Positions 49,045 to 58,069 of a DNA stretch of 64,000 bases are shown here, piece by piece. The position numbers and the translations under genes are program-made. The notes beneath the pieces are model-generated. The model did no database searches, was not told the origin of the DNA, and was given only the letters and a program-made list of their open reading frames with translations. The DNA is from RPQJ01 sp963698735. Its GTDB lineage: Bacteria > Pseudomonadota > Gammaproteobacteria > Steroidobacterales > Steroidobacteraceae. Position 1 is the stretch's first letter. Each line of letters starts with the position of its first letter. Where the stretch lies: assembly GCA_963698735.1 (NCBI GenBank), contig CAVOSA010000036.1, forward strand, positions 1 to 64,000, in the 5' to 3' direction.

Positions 49045-50302
49045 GGTACGTAACCCTCGTCGGCACGGGCTTGGTCTTGTCGATGCTCGTGTACCACGGC
49101 ATCAGCAGGAAGAAGGCGAAGTAGAAGACCGCGAACACGCGCGACGCCATCGTGAAGGCCGGCGTCGGCGGCTGCAGGCCGAGATAGCCCAGTGCAAGGA
49201 AGCTGATCGCGAACGAGTACAGGAAGAACTTGAAGAGCGGCCCGCGGTAGCGGATCGACTTCACCTTGCCGCGGTCGAGCCAGGGCAGGAAGACGAACAG
49301 CACGACGGCGATGCCCATCAGCGCGGCGCCGAGCGGCTTGCTCGGGACGGCGCGCAGGATCGCGTAGAACGGCGTGAAGTACCACACCGGCGCGATGTGC
49401 GGCGGCGTCTGCAGCGCGTTCGCGGGGTCGAAGTTGGCGTTCTCCAGGAAGTACCCACCCATCGTCGGCGCGAAGAAGATGACCAGCGCGAACAGGATCA
49501 GGAACACGCCGAGCCCGACCATGTCCTTGACGGTGTAGTACGGGTGGAACGGGATGCCGTCGAGCGGGATGCCGTCCGGCCCCTTGACCTTCTTGATCTC
49601 GACGCCGTCCGGGTTGTTCGAGCCCACTTCGTGCAGCGCCATCAGGTGCGCGATCACGAGGAAGACGAGCGCGAACGGGATGGCGATGACGTGCAGCGCG
49701 AAGAAGCGGTTCAGCGTGACGTCGGAGATGTAGAAGTCGCCGCGAATCCATTCCGTGAGCGAGTCGCCGACCACCGGGATGGCCCCGAACAGCGACACGA
49801 TCACCTGCGCGCCCCAGTACGACATGTTGCCCCAGGGGAGGAGGTAGCCGAAGAAGCCTTCGGCCATCAGCGCGAAGTAGATCAGCATGCCGAAGATCCA
49901 CAGCAGCTCGCGCGGCTTCTGGTACGACCCGTACAGCAGCGCGCGGAACATGTGCAGGTAGACGACGATGAAGAACGCCGACGCGCCGGTCGAGTGGATG
50001 TAGCGGATCAGCCAGCCCCACTCCACGTCGCGCATGATGTATTCGACGGAGCCAAAGGCCTCGGCCGACGAGGGCTTGTAGTTCATCGTCAGGAACAGGC
50101 CCGAGAGAATCTGGATCACCAGCACGACCAGGGCCAGCGAGCCGAAGTAGTACCAGAAGTTCATGTTCTTCGGCGCGTAGTACTCGGACACCTGCGATTT
50201 CCACAGGGCCGTCAGCGGGAAACGCTCGTCGATCCAGGCGGTCACGTTCGCCAGCACCCCGTCGCCCGTCTTCGCGGCGGCCTTCGCGTTGCTGCTGCTC
50301 AT
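49034..50302 (-). CDS. petB: Ubiquinol-cytochrome c reductase cytochrome b subunit
   Basis: Core quinone-oxidising membrane subunit of complex III with two b haems. Haem-ligand helices are seen in IRYIHSTGASAFFIVVYLHM and FFALHVIAIPFALVFLVIAH. The Qo-site segments GYLLPWGNMSYWGA and the PEWY-like VWYFTPFYAILRAVP are present. About eight to nine membrane helices, 422 residues. ATG 50302 follows a GTG at 50305 that overlaps the petA stop; either could serve. Confidence 0.97.
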   Translation of the reverse strand: MSSSNAKAAAKTGDGVLANVTAWIDERFPLTALWKSQVSEYYAPKNMNFWYYFGSLALVVLVIQILSGLFLTMNYKPSSAEAFGSVEYIMRDVEWGWLIRYIHSTGASAFFIVVYLHMFRALLYGSYQKPRELLWIFGMLIYFALMAEGFFGYLLPWGNMSYWGAQVIVSLFGAIPVVGDSLTEWIRGDFYISDVTLNRFFALHVIAIPFALVFLVIAHLMALHEVGSNNPDGVEIKKVKGPDGIPLDGIPFHPYYTVKDMVGLGVFLILFALVIFFAPTMGGYFLENANFDPANALQTPPHIAPVWYFTPFYAILRAVPSKPLGAALMGIAVVLFVFLPWLDRGKVKSIRYRGPLFKFFLYSFAISFLALGYLGLQPPTPAFTMASRVFAVFYFAFFLLMPWYTSIDKTKPVPTRVTYHAH

Positions 50303-50892
50303 CACGCGTTCCCCTTCTCAGCGCCGATCAGGATGCGGGTATCGGTCACGAACTGGTACGGCGGCACCGGCAGGTTGGTCGGCGCCGGCACGTTCTTGAA
50401 CACTCGCCCGGACATGTCGAACTTGGAGCCGTGGCACGGACAGAAGAACCCGCCCTGCCAGTCCGGCGAGACCGTGACGTCGCCCGGAGTGAACTTGTCG
50501 AGAGGCGCGCACCCGAGGTGCGTGCAAACGCCGACGAGGACGAGGTACTCGGGCTTCAGCGCGCGCGCGGAAGTCCTGGCGAATTCGGGCTGGTCTGACT
50601 CCGCCGAAGCGGGGTCGCGCAACTCGCCCGCGACGCCTTCGATCTGGGCGAGCATCTGCGGCGTGCGGTGGACGACGTAGATCGCCTTGCCGCGCCATTC
50701 GACCTTGAGCATCGCGCCGGGCTCGAGCTTGCTGATGTCTATTTCCACCGGGGCACCCATGGCCTTGGCGCGGGCACTGGGTTTCCACGAGGCCAGGAAC
50801 GGCACGGCGACGAACGCGGCGCCCACGGCGCCGGTCGCGACGGTGGCGACGGTCAGGAAATGGCGCCTGCCCGCATCGACTTCTTCGGTCAT
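50302..50892 (-). CDS. petA: Ubiquinol-cytochrome c reductase Rieske iron-sulfur subunit
   Basis: Transfers electrons from ubiquinol to cytochrome c1. An N-terminal RRHFLTVATVATGAVGAAF is a twin-arginine-type anchor. The 2Fe-2S ligands are in CTHLGC (C123, H125, C128) and CPCHGS (C151, C153, H154), all present. Length 196 is normal. GAGGAG precedes the ATG. It is first in petABC-sspAB, with a likely promoter at 51015-51020. Confidence 0.97.
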   Translation of the reverse strand: MTEEVDAGRRHFLTVATVATGAVGAAFVAVPFLASWKPSARAKAMGAPVEIDISKLEPGAMLKVEWRGKAIYVVHRTPQMLAQIEGVAGELRDPASAESDQPEFARTSARALKPEYLVLVGVCTHLGCAPLDKFTPGDVTVSPDWQGGFFCPCHGSKFDMSGRVFKNVPAPTNLPVPPYQFVTDTRILIGAEKGNA

Positions 50893-51014
50893 CCAGCTCT
50901 CTCCTCAGCGTCCGGCCGCCACATCGCCTGGGTACAGCGCGCACGGCGTCGGTTCAACGAAACGAAAACGTCCCTGCCGCGGGCCATCCCCACGCTCCCC
51001 GCGGTCAGCAGCGC

Positions 51015-51020
51015 ATTATA
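51015..51020 (-). promoter_or_regulatory. -10 box upstream of the petABC-sspAB operon
   Basis: A perfect TATAAT on the reverse strand lies just beyond the murA stop codon, predicting a start near 51008 and a leader of about 115 bases before petA. The -35 region (around 51038-51043, ATGAAT) is weak and lies in the end of murA. Confidence 0.5.
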
Positions 51021-51025
51021 GCCAA

Positions 51026-52291
51026 CTAGCCCCGGTCATTCATGCGCCGGATCTGCGCCCCGAGGCCGGCCAGCTTCTCCTCGATGCACTCGTAGCCTCG
51101 GTCGATGTGGTAGATGCGCTCGACGTCGGTGGTGCCTTCCGCCACCAGGCCAGCGATCACCAGGCTGGCCGAGGCTCGCAGGTCCGTGGCCATGACCGGG
51201 GCCGCGGTCAGCTTCGGTATGCCCTTGATGATGGCCGTGTTGCCCTCGAGCCGGATCTCTGCACCCATGCGGCGCATTTCCAGCAAGTGCATGAACCGAT
51301 TCTCGAAAATCGTCTCGACGATGGTCCCGACCCCGTCCGCTACCGTGTTCAGCGCGGCGAACTGGGCCTGCATGTCGGTCGGGAAGCCCGGATGCGGCGC
51401 CGTGCGGATGTCGACGGCACGCGGCCGCCGGCCGTGCATGTTCACCTCGATGAAGCCGTCGCCACGGATCACCTCTGCACCGGCCTCGGTCAGCTTGCCG
51501 AGCACGGCGTCCAGGTGCTCTGCCCGGGCGTTGCGCGCGCGCACGCGGCCACCCGTGATCGCCCCGGCGACGAGATAGGTTCCCGCCTCGATGCGGTCCG
51601 GCAGCACCTCGTAATGAGTGCCGTGCATGCGATCGACGCCCTCGACGTAGATGGTGTCAGTGCCATGGCCCGTGATCTTCGCGCCCATGGCGATCAGGAA
51701 CTGGGCAAGGTCGACGATTTCGGGCTCGCGCGCGGCGTTCTCGAGGATGGTCTGCCCATCCGCGAGGCACGCGGCCATCATCAGGTTCTCGGTGCCGGTG
51801 ACCGTGACCGTGTCCATGACGATCCGGGCGCCGCGCAGGCGGCCGGCGCGAGCACGGATGTAGCCGTTCTCGATGTGGACCTCAGCGCCCATGGCCTGCA
51901 GGCCGGCCACGTGGATGTTGACCGGGCGCGCACCGATGGCGCAGCCGCCAGGCAGCGACACGTCCGCGCGGCCGTACTTGGCGACCAGCGGACCGAGCAC
52001 CAGGATCGCCGCGCGCATGGTCTTGACCAGTTCGTAAGGCGCGGCCGTCTCGCTGGTCGTGGTCGGGTCGACCTCGACCCGCATGCGCTCGTCCACCGTC
52101 ACGCTCGCGCCCATGCGGCCGAGCAGCTCGATCATCGTGGTGACGTCGCGCAGGTGCGGGACATTTGCGATCGTGACCGGCGAATCCGCCAGCAGTGCGC
52201 CGGCCAGGATCGGCAAGGCGGCATTCTTGGCGCCGGAAATGCGAACTTCGCCGTCGAGCGACACTCCGCCCCGAATCTGCAGTTTGTCCAA
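51026..52291 (-). CDS. murA: UDP-N-acetylglucosamine 1-carboxyvinyltransferase MurA
   Basis: First committed step of peptidoglycan synthesis, adding enolpyruvate to UDP-GlcNAc. K22 and N23 lie in GAKNAALPIL. The catalytic, fosfomycin-reactive cysteine is C117 in PGGCAIGARPVN. Length 421 is normal. The start is a TTG with GGAG seven bases upstream, giving MDKLQIRGG, the expected N-terminus; no ATG fits. ibaG lies 15 bases upstream. Confidence 0.96.
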   Translation of the reverse strand: MDKLQIRGGVSLDGEVRISGAKNAALPILAGALLADSPVTIANVPHLRDVTTMIELLGRMGASVTVDERMRVEVDPTTTSETAAPYELVKTMRAAILVLGPLVAKYGRADVSLPGGCAIGARPVNIHVAGLQAMGAEVHIENGYIRARAGRLRGARIVMDTVTVTGTENLMMAACLADGQTILENAAREPEIVDLAQFLIAMGAKITGHGTDTIYVEGVDRMHGTHYEVLPDRIEAGTYLVAGAITGGRVRARNARAEHLDAVLGKLTEAGAEVIRGDGFIEVNMHGRRPRAVDIRTAPHPGFPTDMQAQFAALNTVADGVGTIVETIFENRFMHLLEMRRMGAEIRLEGNTAIIKGIPKLTAAPVMATDLRASASLVIAGLVAEGTTDVERIYHIDRGYECIEEKLAGLGAQIRRMNDRG

Positions 52292-52306
52292 GGGTTGGCT
52301 CCTGGG

Positions 52307-52564
52307 TCAGCGCAACGCGGCGCCGCCCCGCTCGGCCTGCCACTCGGCAGGCGTGAAGGCCTGGATCGACAGGGCGTGGACTTCGCGTCCCATGCGCGCA
52401 CCCAGACCTGCATACACCAACTGGTGGCGCTGGATGGACCGCTTGCCCTCGAACTGGTCGGCCACGACGACGGCCTCGAAGTGGGTATCGTCGTCCGTCA
52501 ACACTCGCACCTGGGCACCGGGCAGGCCGCCGAGGATCAATTGGGTGACTTCGTCGGCCGTCAT
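52307..52564 (-). CDS. ibaG: BolA-family protein IbaG
   Basis: Small BolA-like protein, 85 residues, that binds monothiol glutaredoxins and is linked to iron-sulfur and acid-stress functions. The family core FEAVVVADQFEGKRSIQRHQ with its helix-loop and the LVYAGLGARM segment are present. Adjacency to murA is the classical ibaG-murA arrangement and separates it from BolA proper. Confidence 0.9.
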   Translation of the reverse strand: MTADEVTQLILGGLPGAQVRVLTDDDTHFEAVVVADQFEGKRSIQRHQLVYAGLGARMGREVHALSIQAFTPAEWQAERGGAALR

Positions 52565-52629
52565 GGGGGGCGCTCGCCGGGCGGAAACAGCCCGTTAGTC
52601 TAAAGGAGAAGGCGCGCCGGCTGTAGGCT

Positions 52630-52642
52630 GTAGACTGTCTAC
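52630..52642. promoter_or_regulatory. 13-bp palindrome upstream of kdsD
   Basis: GTAGAC-T-GTCTAC is perfectly symmetrical and lies 25 bases before the kdsD ATG, in the 103-bp space between divergent ibaG and kdsD. GCTGTAG is repeated just upstream. It may be an operator; no matching regulator is known to me. Confidence 0.35.
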
Positions 52643-52667
52643 CTTCCTGGATCGCCCCGTTCCTGCC

Positions 52668-53648
52668 ATGACCGACCCGCGCCTGATGATCGCCCGCGGC
52701 CGCCGCGTCCTCGCCACCGAGGCGGAAGCTGTCGCCGCCCTTGAGCACCGGCTCGACGATTCCTTTGCCCGCGCCTGTGCGGTCGTCCTGGCCTGCAAGG
52801 GCAAGGTCGTGGTCACCGGCATGGGCAAGTCCGGTCACGTCGGCAGCAAGATTGCTGCCACCCTCGCCAGCACCGGCACGCCGTCGTTCTTCCTGCACCC
52901 CGCCGAGGCCATCCACGGCGACATCGGCATGATCACGGGGGCCGACGTCGTGCTGGCCCTCTCCAATTCAGGGGAGACGGACGAACTGCTGACGATCCTG
53001 CCGGTGCTCAAGCGACTCGACGTGCCCCTGATCGCACTGACCGGCAATGCCGGCTCGACGCTCGCGCGTTACGCCACGGTCACGCTGGACGTCAGCGTTC
53101 CGGCCGAAGCCTGCCCTCTCAACCTCGCGCCGACGGCGAGCACGACCGCAACGCTCGCCATGGGCGACGCGCTCGCAATCGCCGTGCTCGAGGCCCGCGG
53201 TTTCACCGAGGAGGATTTCGCCCGCTCGCATCCGGGCGGCAGTCTCGGCCGCCGGCTGCTGCTGCACGTCGAGGACGTCATGCGCAAGGGCGACGAACTG
53301 CCGCGCGTCGGTCCGGACACGCCGCTCAGCGCCGGCCTGCTCGAGATGAGCCGCAAGGGCCTCGGCATGACCACCGTCGTGGACGCCGACGACCGCGTGC
53401 TCGGGATCTTCACCGACGGCGACCTGCGCCGCACGCTCGACCGGCAGGTCGACATCCATGCCACGCGCATGGCCGACGTCATGACGACGCAGTGCAAGGT
53501 CGCCGAGCCGCGCATGCTCGCCGCCGAGGCCGTCCACATGATGGAGACCTATCGCATCACCTCGTTGCCGGTCGTGCTGGCGAGCGAGGGCCGCCGGCTG
53601 GTCGGAGCGCTGAACGTCCACGACCTGCTGCGCGCGGGGGTGATGTGA
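52668..53648 (+). CDS. kdsD: D-arabinose 5-phosphate isomerase KdsD
   Basis: Converts ribulose 5-phosphate to arabinose 5-phosphate for KDO synthesis. An N-terminal SIS domain (VVTGMGKSGHVGSKIAATLA, ALSNSGETDELL) is followed by EEDFARSHPGGSLGRRLL and two CBS domains (about 205-326). Length 326 is normal. Its stop overlaps the kdsC GTG (GTGA), so the two are coupled. Confidence 0.95.
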   Translation: MTDPRLMIARGRRVLATEAEAVAALEHRLDDSFARACAVVLACKGKVVVTGMGKSGHVGSKIAATLASTGTPSFFLHPAEAIHGDIGMITGADVVLALSNSGETDELLTILPVLKRLDVPLIALTGNAGSTLARYATVTLDVSVPAEACPLNLAPTASTTATLAMGDALAIAVLEARGFTEEDFARSHPGGSLGRRLLLHVEDVMRKGDELPRVGPDTPLSAGLLEMSRKGLGMTTVVDADDRVLGIFTDGDLRRTLDRQVDIHATRMADVMTTQCKVAEPRMLAAEAVHMMETYRITSLPVVLASEGRRLVGALNVHDLLRAGVM

Positions 53649-54148
53649 CGAACGACCCCGCCCTGCTCGAGCGCGCGCGCCGGGTTCGCCTGCTGGTGCT
53701 CGACGTGGACGGCGTGCTGACCGACGGTCGCCTGCACATCACCGCACGCGGCGAGGAAACGAAGGTGTTTCACGTCCGTGACGGCTCGGGCATCGTCGCC
53801 GTGCAGCGCGCCGGCATCGTCGTGGCCATCATCTCTGGCCGCGATTCGCCGGCCGTCACGCGCCGCGCCGCCGAGCTTGGCATCCGCCACGTGCACCAGG
53901 GCATCAGCGACAAGCGCGCCGTGCTCGATGCGCTGCTCGGCGAGCTGCGGCTGGCGCCCGAAGCACTGGCCTGCGTCGGTGACGACACACCCGACGTGCC
54001 GATGCTCGAGCGCGCAACCCTGGCCGTCGCAGTCGCCGATGCGCACCCAACCGCGCGTGCCGCGGCCCACTGGACCACACCATCGGCAGGCGGCCACGGC
54101 GCCGTCAGGGAAGTATGCGACCTGCTACTGACCGCACGGGGCGCCTGA
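53645..54148 (+). CDS. kdsC: KDO 8-phosphate phosphatase KdsC
   Basis: HAD-family phosphatase releasing KDO for LPS inner-core synthesis. The nucleophile and acid are D20 and D22 in LDVDGVLTDG; later motifs are ISGRDSPAV and CVGDDTPDVPML. GTG 53645 is set by the overlap with kdsD and gives 167 residues. No C-terminal extension. lptC begins inside its last 34 bases. Confidence 0.95.
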   Translation: MTNDPALLERARRVRLLVLDVDGVLTDGRLHITARGEETKVFHVRDGSGIVAVQRAGIVVAIISGRDSPAVTRRAAELGIRHVHQGISDKRAVLDALLGELRLAPEALACVGDDTPDVPMLERATLAVAVADAHPTARAAAHWTTPSAGGHGAVREVCDLLLTARGA

Positions 54149-54699
54149 TCCAGCGCGCCTTGTCGATCCTCGCGCTGCTTGCCGGCGGCGCACTGCTGTT
54201 CAACCTGCTGGCCGGCGGCGGCGGCGACGACACCGAGACCGCAACGGCCGCGGAAGATCGCGGCTATTACCTCAACGACGCGAAGCTCATCGAGCTCGGC
54301 CCGGAGGGCCGCCCGCGCGTCGTGGTGCGCGCGCAGACCATCGAGCAGCAGCTGTCCGACCAGAGCGTGCAGCTCGCCGGGCTCGACCTCGATTACAACA
54401 CGCAGCAACAGGGCACGTGGCACGTCACGGCGGACCGGGGCCGCATGTCGAGCGATCGCGTCTCCCTGCAGTTGCAGGGCAACGTGCGCGTCACGGGCGC
54501 CGCGGAGCAAGGCCAGGGCCCGGCCGTCATCCGCACCGACGAACTCGCCTACGACACGCGCACGAACGTGGTGCAGACTGCCGCACCGGTCACGGTGGAG
54601 TTCGGCCCCCATGAATTGCGCGGTCGCGGCCTGCGCGTCGGTTTGAACGAAGGAACCCTGCGGCTAGAATCCAACGTCAATGGACAGTTCAGACCTTAG
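54115..54699 (+). CDS. lptC: LPS export protein LptC
   Basis: Bitopic inner-membrane protein that passes LPS from LptB2FG to LptA. A single N-terminal helix (about 13-33, ALSILALLAGGALLFNLLAG) precedes a beta-jellyroll periplasmic domain (WHVTADRGRMSSDRVSLQLQ). Length 194 is normal. The ATG lies inside kdsC and the stop overlaps the lptA region, suggesting translational coupling along the operon. Confidence 0.92.
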   Translation: MRPATDRTGRLIQRALSILALLAGGALLFNLLAGGGGDDTETATAAEDRGYYLNDAKLIELGPEGRPRVVVRAQTIEQQLSDQSVQLAGLDLDYNTQQQGTWHVTADRGRMSSDRVSLQLQGNVRVTGAAEQGQGPAVIRTDELAYDTRTNVVQTAAPVTVEFGPHELRGRGLRVGLNEGTLRLESNVNGQFRP

Positions 54700-54703
54700 G
54701 CGC

Positions 54704-55333
54704 ATGCGCGCGTGGAAACTCCTGGCGGTCGCCCTGGCGATTGTCGCGAGCCCGTTCGTGCACGCGCAGGCCGGCCTTCCCGCCGGCAACTCGCAGCTGC
54801 CGATCAACCTCGAGGCGGCCTCGTCGGACTTCGACTACAAGAACAACACGCTGCTGTTCAAGCGCGTGAAGATCACGCAGGGCGGCCTCGAAGTCACCGC
54901 GCAGCAGGCGAGCGCGACGGGTCTCGAGTTCGACAATTCGGAATGGCGGCTGCAGGGCGACGTGCAGATCACGGTACCGGGCGGCAAGCTCCAGTCGAAC
55001 GAAGCGCGCGTCATGTTCAGGAACAACGCGATTGCGAGCGCTTCGATCAAGGGCACGCCGGCACAGTTCGAACAGCAGCTCAAGGAAAAGAACCAGGTGG
55101 CGCGCGGGCGTGCGGGCGCGATCGACTATGACGTGCAGGCCGCCACCGTCCGGCTGACGGGGGACGCCTGGCTCACCGACGGCCAGAACGAGATTCGCGG
55201 CAGGACACTGGTCTACGACATCGGCCGGCAGCGCGTGCAGGCCAACCCGAGCGAGAAGGATCCGGGCGGCGTGAAGATCACGATCAATCCGCCGAAGAAG
55301 CCCACAGCGCCCGACAAGGCCGGCGGCCCATGA
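54704..55333 (+). CDS. lptA: LPS transport periplasmic protein LptA
   Basis: Periplasmic bridge protein of the Lpt system. The OstA-like fold shows repeats such as INLEAASSDFDYKNNTLLF and ATVRLTGDAWLTDGQNEIRG. I chose ATG 54704 because it gives a clean signal peptide (MRAWKLLAVALAIVASPFVHA) and 209 residues. ATG 54680 would put acidic residues ahead of it. It is coupled to lptB by a 4-base overlap. Confidence 0.92.
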   Translation: MRAWKLLAVALAIVASPFVHAQAGLPAGNSQLPINLEAASSDFDYKNNTLLFKRVKITQGGLEVTAQQASATGLEFDNSEWRLQGDVQITVPGGKLQSNEARVMFRNNAIASASIKGTPAQFEQQLKEKNQVARGRAGAIDYDVQAATVRLTGDAWLTDGQNEIRGRTLVYDIGRQRVQANPSEKDPGGVKITINPPKKPTAPDKAGGP

Positions 55334-56064
55334 CCACGAGCCGGTTGCGCGCCGAAGCCCTCGGCAAGAGCTATCGCTCGCGGCAGGTCGTCAAGGGCCT
55401 TTCGCTCGAAGTCGCCTCAGGAGAGGTCGTCGGCCTGCTCGGGCCGAACGGCGCCGGCAAGACCACGGCCTTCTACATGATCGTGGGCCTCGTGCCGTGC
55501 GACGAAGGCCGCATCCATCTCGACGACCAGGAACTCACCCGCCTGCCGATGTACCGTCGCGCGCAGCTCGGCGTGGGCTACCTGCCGCAGGAAGCCTCGG
55601 TTTTCCGCAAGCTGTCGGTCGAGGACAACATCCTCGCGATCCTCGAGACGCGCAAGGACCTCGCCGACGACGACGCACAGAATTCGGCGCTCGAATCCCT
55701 GCTCGACGAGCTGCACATCGGCCACATCCGCACCAGCAGCGGCATGAGCCTGTCGGGCGGCGAGCGGCGGCGCGTCGAGATCGCGCGCGCGCTGGCCGCG
55801 GAACCACGCTTCATCCTGCTCGACGAACCGTTTGCAGGCGTGGACCCGATCTCGGTGATCGACATCCAGCGCATCATCCGCCACCTGAGTTCGCGCAACA
55901 TCGGCGTACTGATTACCGACCACAACGTGCGTGAAACACTTGGCATTTGCGGGCGCGCCTACATCGTCAGCGCCGGAAGTGTGATCGCGTCGGGCTCGGC
56001 AGAAGAGATTCTTGCCAATCCCGAGGTGCGTGAGGTCTACTTGGGCCAGGATTTCCGTCTCTGA
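55330..56064 (+). CDS. lptB: LPS export ABC transporter ATPase LptB
   Basis: ATPase that powers LPS extraction by LptFG. Walker A GPNGAGKTT is at 38-46, signature SLSGGERRRVEIARAL follows, then Walker B ILLDEPFAGVDP and the H-loop ITDHNVRETL. Length 244 is normal. The membrane partners LptF and LptG are not in this window. rpoN starts 60 bases downstream. Confidence 0.97.
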   Translation: MTTSRLRAEALGKSYRSRQVVKGLSLEVASGEVVGLLGPNGAGKTTAFYMIVGLVPCDEGRIHLDDQELTRLPMYRRAQLGVGYLPQEASVFRKLSVEDNILAILETRKDLADDDAQNSALESLLDELHIGHIRTSSGMSLSGGERRRVEIARALAAEPRFILLDEPFAGVDPISVIDIQRIIRHLSSRNIGVLITDHNVRETLGICGRAYIVSAGSVIASGSAEEILANPEVREVYLGQDFRL

Positions 56065-56124
56065 CGCGACGGGCCGGAGCCCGGCTGCGTCAGCCCTGTC
56101 TTAGCCTCGAAAGCCGATTCGTCA

Positions 56125-57591
56125 ATGCTCAAGCCGGCCCTGCAACTCAAGCTCGGTCAGCAGCTTACGATGACCCCGCAGCTGCAGCAGGCCATCAAGC
56201 TGCTGCAGCTTCCCGTGCTCGAGCTGCAGGCCCAGGTGCAGGAGGCGCTCGAGACCAACGTCATGCTCGAGCAGGAAGAGGACGATTCGATCGACCTCAC
56301 CTCGCTCGACCAGGTCGCTCCGACCGGGGAAGGCGACACCGGGACCACCGAAGGCGAGTCCGCCGAGTCCGATGAGCCTGCCCCGGACGACGTCATCGTC
56401 GAGATGGAAGACCCGTGGGCCGAGTCCTCGACGCCTTCCGGCGACGGTGCCCGCCCCGATGACGACGACCGGCCGCTGGAGTTCACCGACGACCGCGGCC
56501 GCGACCTGCACCAGCACCTGATCTGGCAGCTGGAAATCAGCCGGCTCGACCCGCGGCAGGTCTGGATCGGCGAGGCGATCGTCGACGGGCTCAATGACGA
56601 CGGCTACCTGGCCGAGTCGACGGCCGAGATCGCGCGCAACCTGAGCGTCGACCTGCCAGTCACCGCAGCGGAGGTCGAGGAAGTACTCGCCTTCGTCCAG
56701 ACGCTCGACCCCGCCGGCGTCGGCGCCCGCAACCTGAGCGAATGCCTGACGCTGCAGCTCGCCCAGCTCGAGCCGGACACGCCCGGTCGCGACCTGGCGC
56801 TGGCCATTGCGCGGGACCACCTGCAGGAAGTGGCCGACCGGGACCTTGCGGCGCTGCGCCGTGCCCTGTCCACCGACGAAGACTCGCTGCAGGTCGCGCT
56901 TTCGCTGGTGCGCGGCTGCCATCCACGGCCGGGTTCAGCTTTCGAGGGCGCGCAACCTGAGTACATCGTCCCCGATGTGTTCGTGCGACGCACGGACCAG
57001 GGCTGGAGCGTGGAGCTGAACGCCGGGTCGGTGCCGCGGCTGAAGGTGAACCAGGGCTATGCGAGCCTCGTCACGCGTTCCGCGGACTACGCCACGTTGC
57101 GCGCGCAGCTGCAGGAGGCGCGGTGGCTCATCCGCAGCCTTGAGATCCGCAACGAGACGCTGCTCAAGGTCGCCCGGTCCATCGTGCAGCGGCAGGCCGC
57201 GTTTCTCGAACGCGGCGACGAGGCGATGCAGCCCATGATCCTGCGTGACGTCGCCGAGGCCGTGGCGATGCACGAATCGACGATCTCGCGCGTGACGACG
57301 GGCAAGTACATGCACACGCCGCGCGGCATCTTCGAGTTCCGCTTCTTCTTCTCGAGCCACGTGTCGGGCACGGACGGCGAGGACGTGTCGTCGGTGGCGA
57401 TCCGTGCGCGCATCCGCAAGCTGATCGCGGAAGAACTGCCGGACAAGCCGCTGAGCGACGCCCAGCTCGCGACGATCCTCGCCGACGAAGGCGTGAAGGT
57501 CGCACGGCGCACCGTCGCCAAGTATCGCGAGGCGCTCGGCCTCGAATCATCGAGCGAGCGGAGGCAGACTGCAGCCCGGGCCCAGGCATGA
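56125..57591 (+). CDS. rpoN: RNA polymerase sigma-54 factor RpoN
   Basis: Alternative sigma factor for promoters with -24/-12 elements, often used for pilin, flagellar and nitrogen genes. Region I is Gln-rich (LGQQLTMTPQLQQAIKLLQL). An acidic region II spans about 50-115. The core-binding and HTH regions follow, and the DNA-binding RpoN box ARRTVAKYRE is at 460-469. Length 488 is normal. It sits between lptB and hpf as in most gammaproteobacteria. Confidence 0.97.
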   Translation: MLKPALQLKLGQQLTMTPQLQQAIKLLQLPVLELQAQVQEALETNVMLEQEEDDSIDLTSLDQVAPTGEGDTGTTEGESAESDEPAPDDVIVEMEDPWAESSTPSGDGARPDDDDRPLEFTDDRGRDLHQHLIWQLEISRLDPRQVWIGEAIVDGLNDDGYLAESTAEIARNLSVDLPVTAAEVEEVLAFVQTLDPAGVGARNLSECLTLQLAQLEPDTPGRDLALAIARDHLQEVADRDLAALRRALSTDEDSLQVALSLVRGCHPRPGSAFEGAQPEYIVPDVFVRRTDQGWSVELNAGSVPRLKVNQGYASLVTRSADYATLRAQLQEARWLIRSLEIRNETLLKVARSIVQRQAAFLERGDEAMQPMILRDVAEAVAMHESTISRVTTGKYMHTPRGIFEFRFFFSSHVSGTDGEDVSSVAIRARIRKLIAEELPDKPLSDAQLATILADEGVKVARRTVAKYREALGLESSSERRQTAARAQA

Positions 57592-57675
57592 ACAAGGCAG
57601 GCAGGCGGGAACCGTGTTCCGGCGGCCGGATCGAATGACCAGAGGCAGTAACGTACGACTCAGGAGGACTGGACG

Positions 57676-58002
57676 ATGCAAGTCAATCTCAGTGGGCACC
57701 ACGTCGAGATCACGCCGCCGCTGCGGAGCTACGTCGAGAAGAAGCACGCCCGCCTCCTGCGCCACTGCGATCACGTGATCGACGTCCACTGCACGCTGAC
57801 GGTCGAGAAGCTGAGACACCAGGCCGAGTCCACCGTTCGCCTGGCCGGCGCCACGGTGCACGCGACCGCCGTCCACGACGACATGTACGCCGCCATCGAC
57901 CTGCTCGCCGACAAGCTCGACGAGCAGGTCCGCCGGCACAAGGAGAGGCGCCGCGATCCGCAGGCGGCGCGGCACCGCCACGGCACGGAGATCTCGCCGT
58001 AA
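57676..58002 (+). CDS. hpf: Ribosome hibernation promoting factor HPF (short form)
   Basis: Binds the 30S decoding region and promotes dormant 100S ribosomes. The 108 residues have the beta-alpha fold of the family: MQVNLSGHHVEITPPLRSYV, then HCTLTVEKLRHQAEST and MYAAIDLLADKLDEQVRRHK. No long C-terminal dimerisation domain, so it is the short form. AGGAGG precedes the ATG. Confidence 0.93.
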   Translation: MQVNLSGHHVEITPPLRSYVEKKHARLLRHCDHVIDVHCTLTVEKLRHQAESTVRLAGATVHATAVHDDMYAAIDLLADKLDEQVRRHKERRRDPQAARHRHGTEISP

Positions 58003-58069
58003 CTGTCGACGGATATCCCGGCGCCACGCCGGTCCCGGGGCGGCGCCCCGCGCGAGGAGGTTGCAGTCG

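Noticed and set aside
49037..50680. A plus-strand open frame of 547 codons opposite cytochrome b and the Rieske gene
   Set aside because: Highly charged, repetitive Arg/Glu/Asp translation caused by the complement of membrane-helix codons; not a plausible protein.
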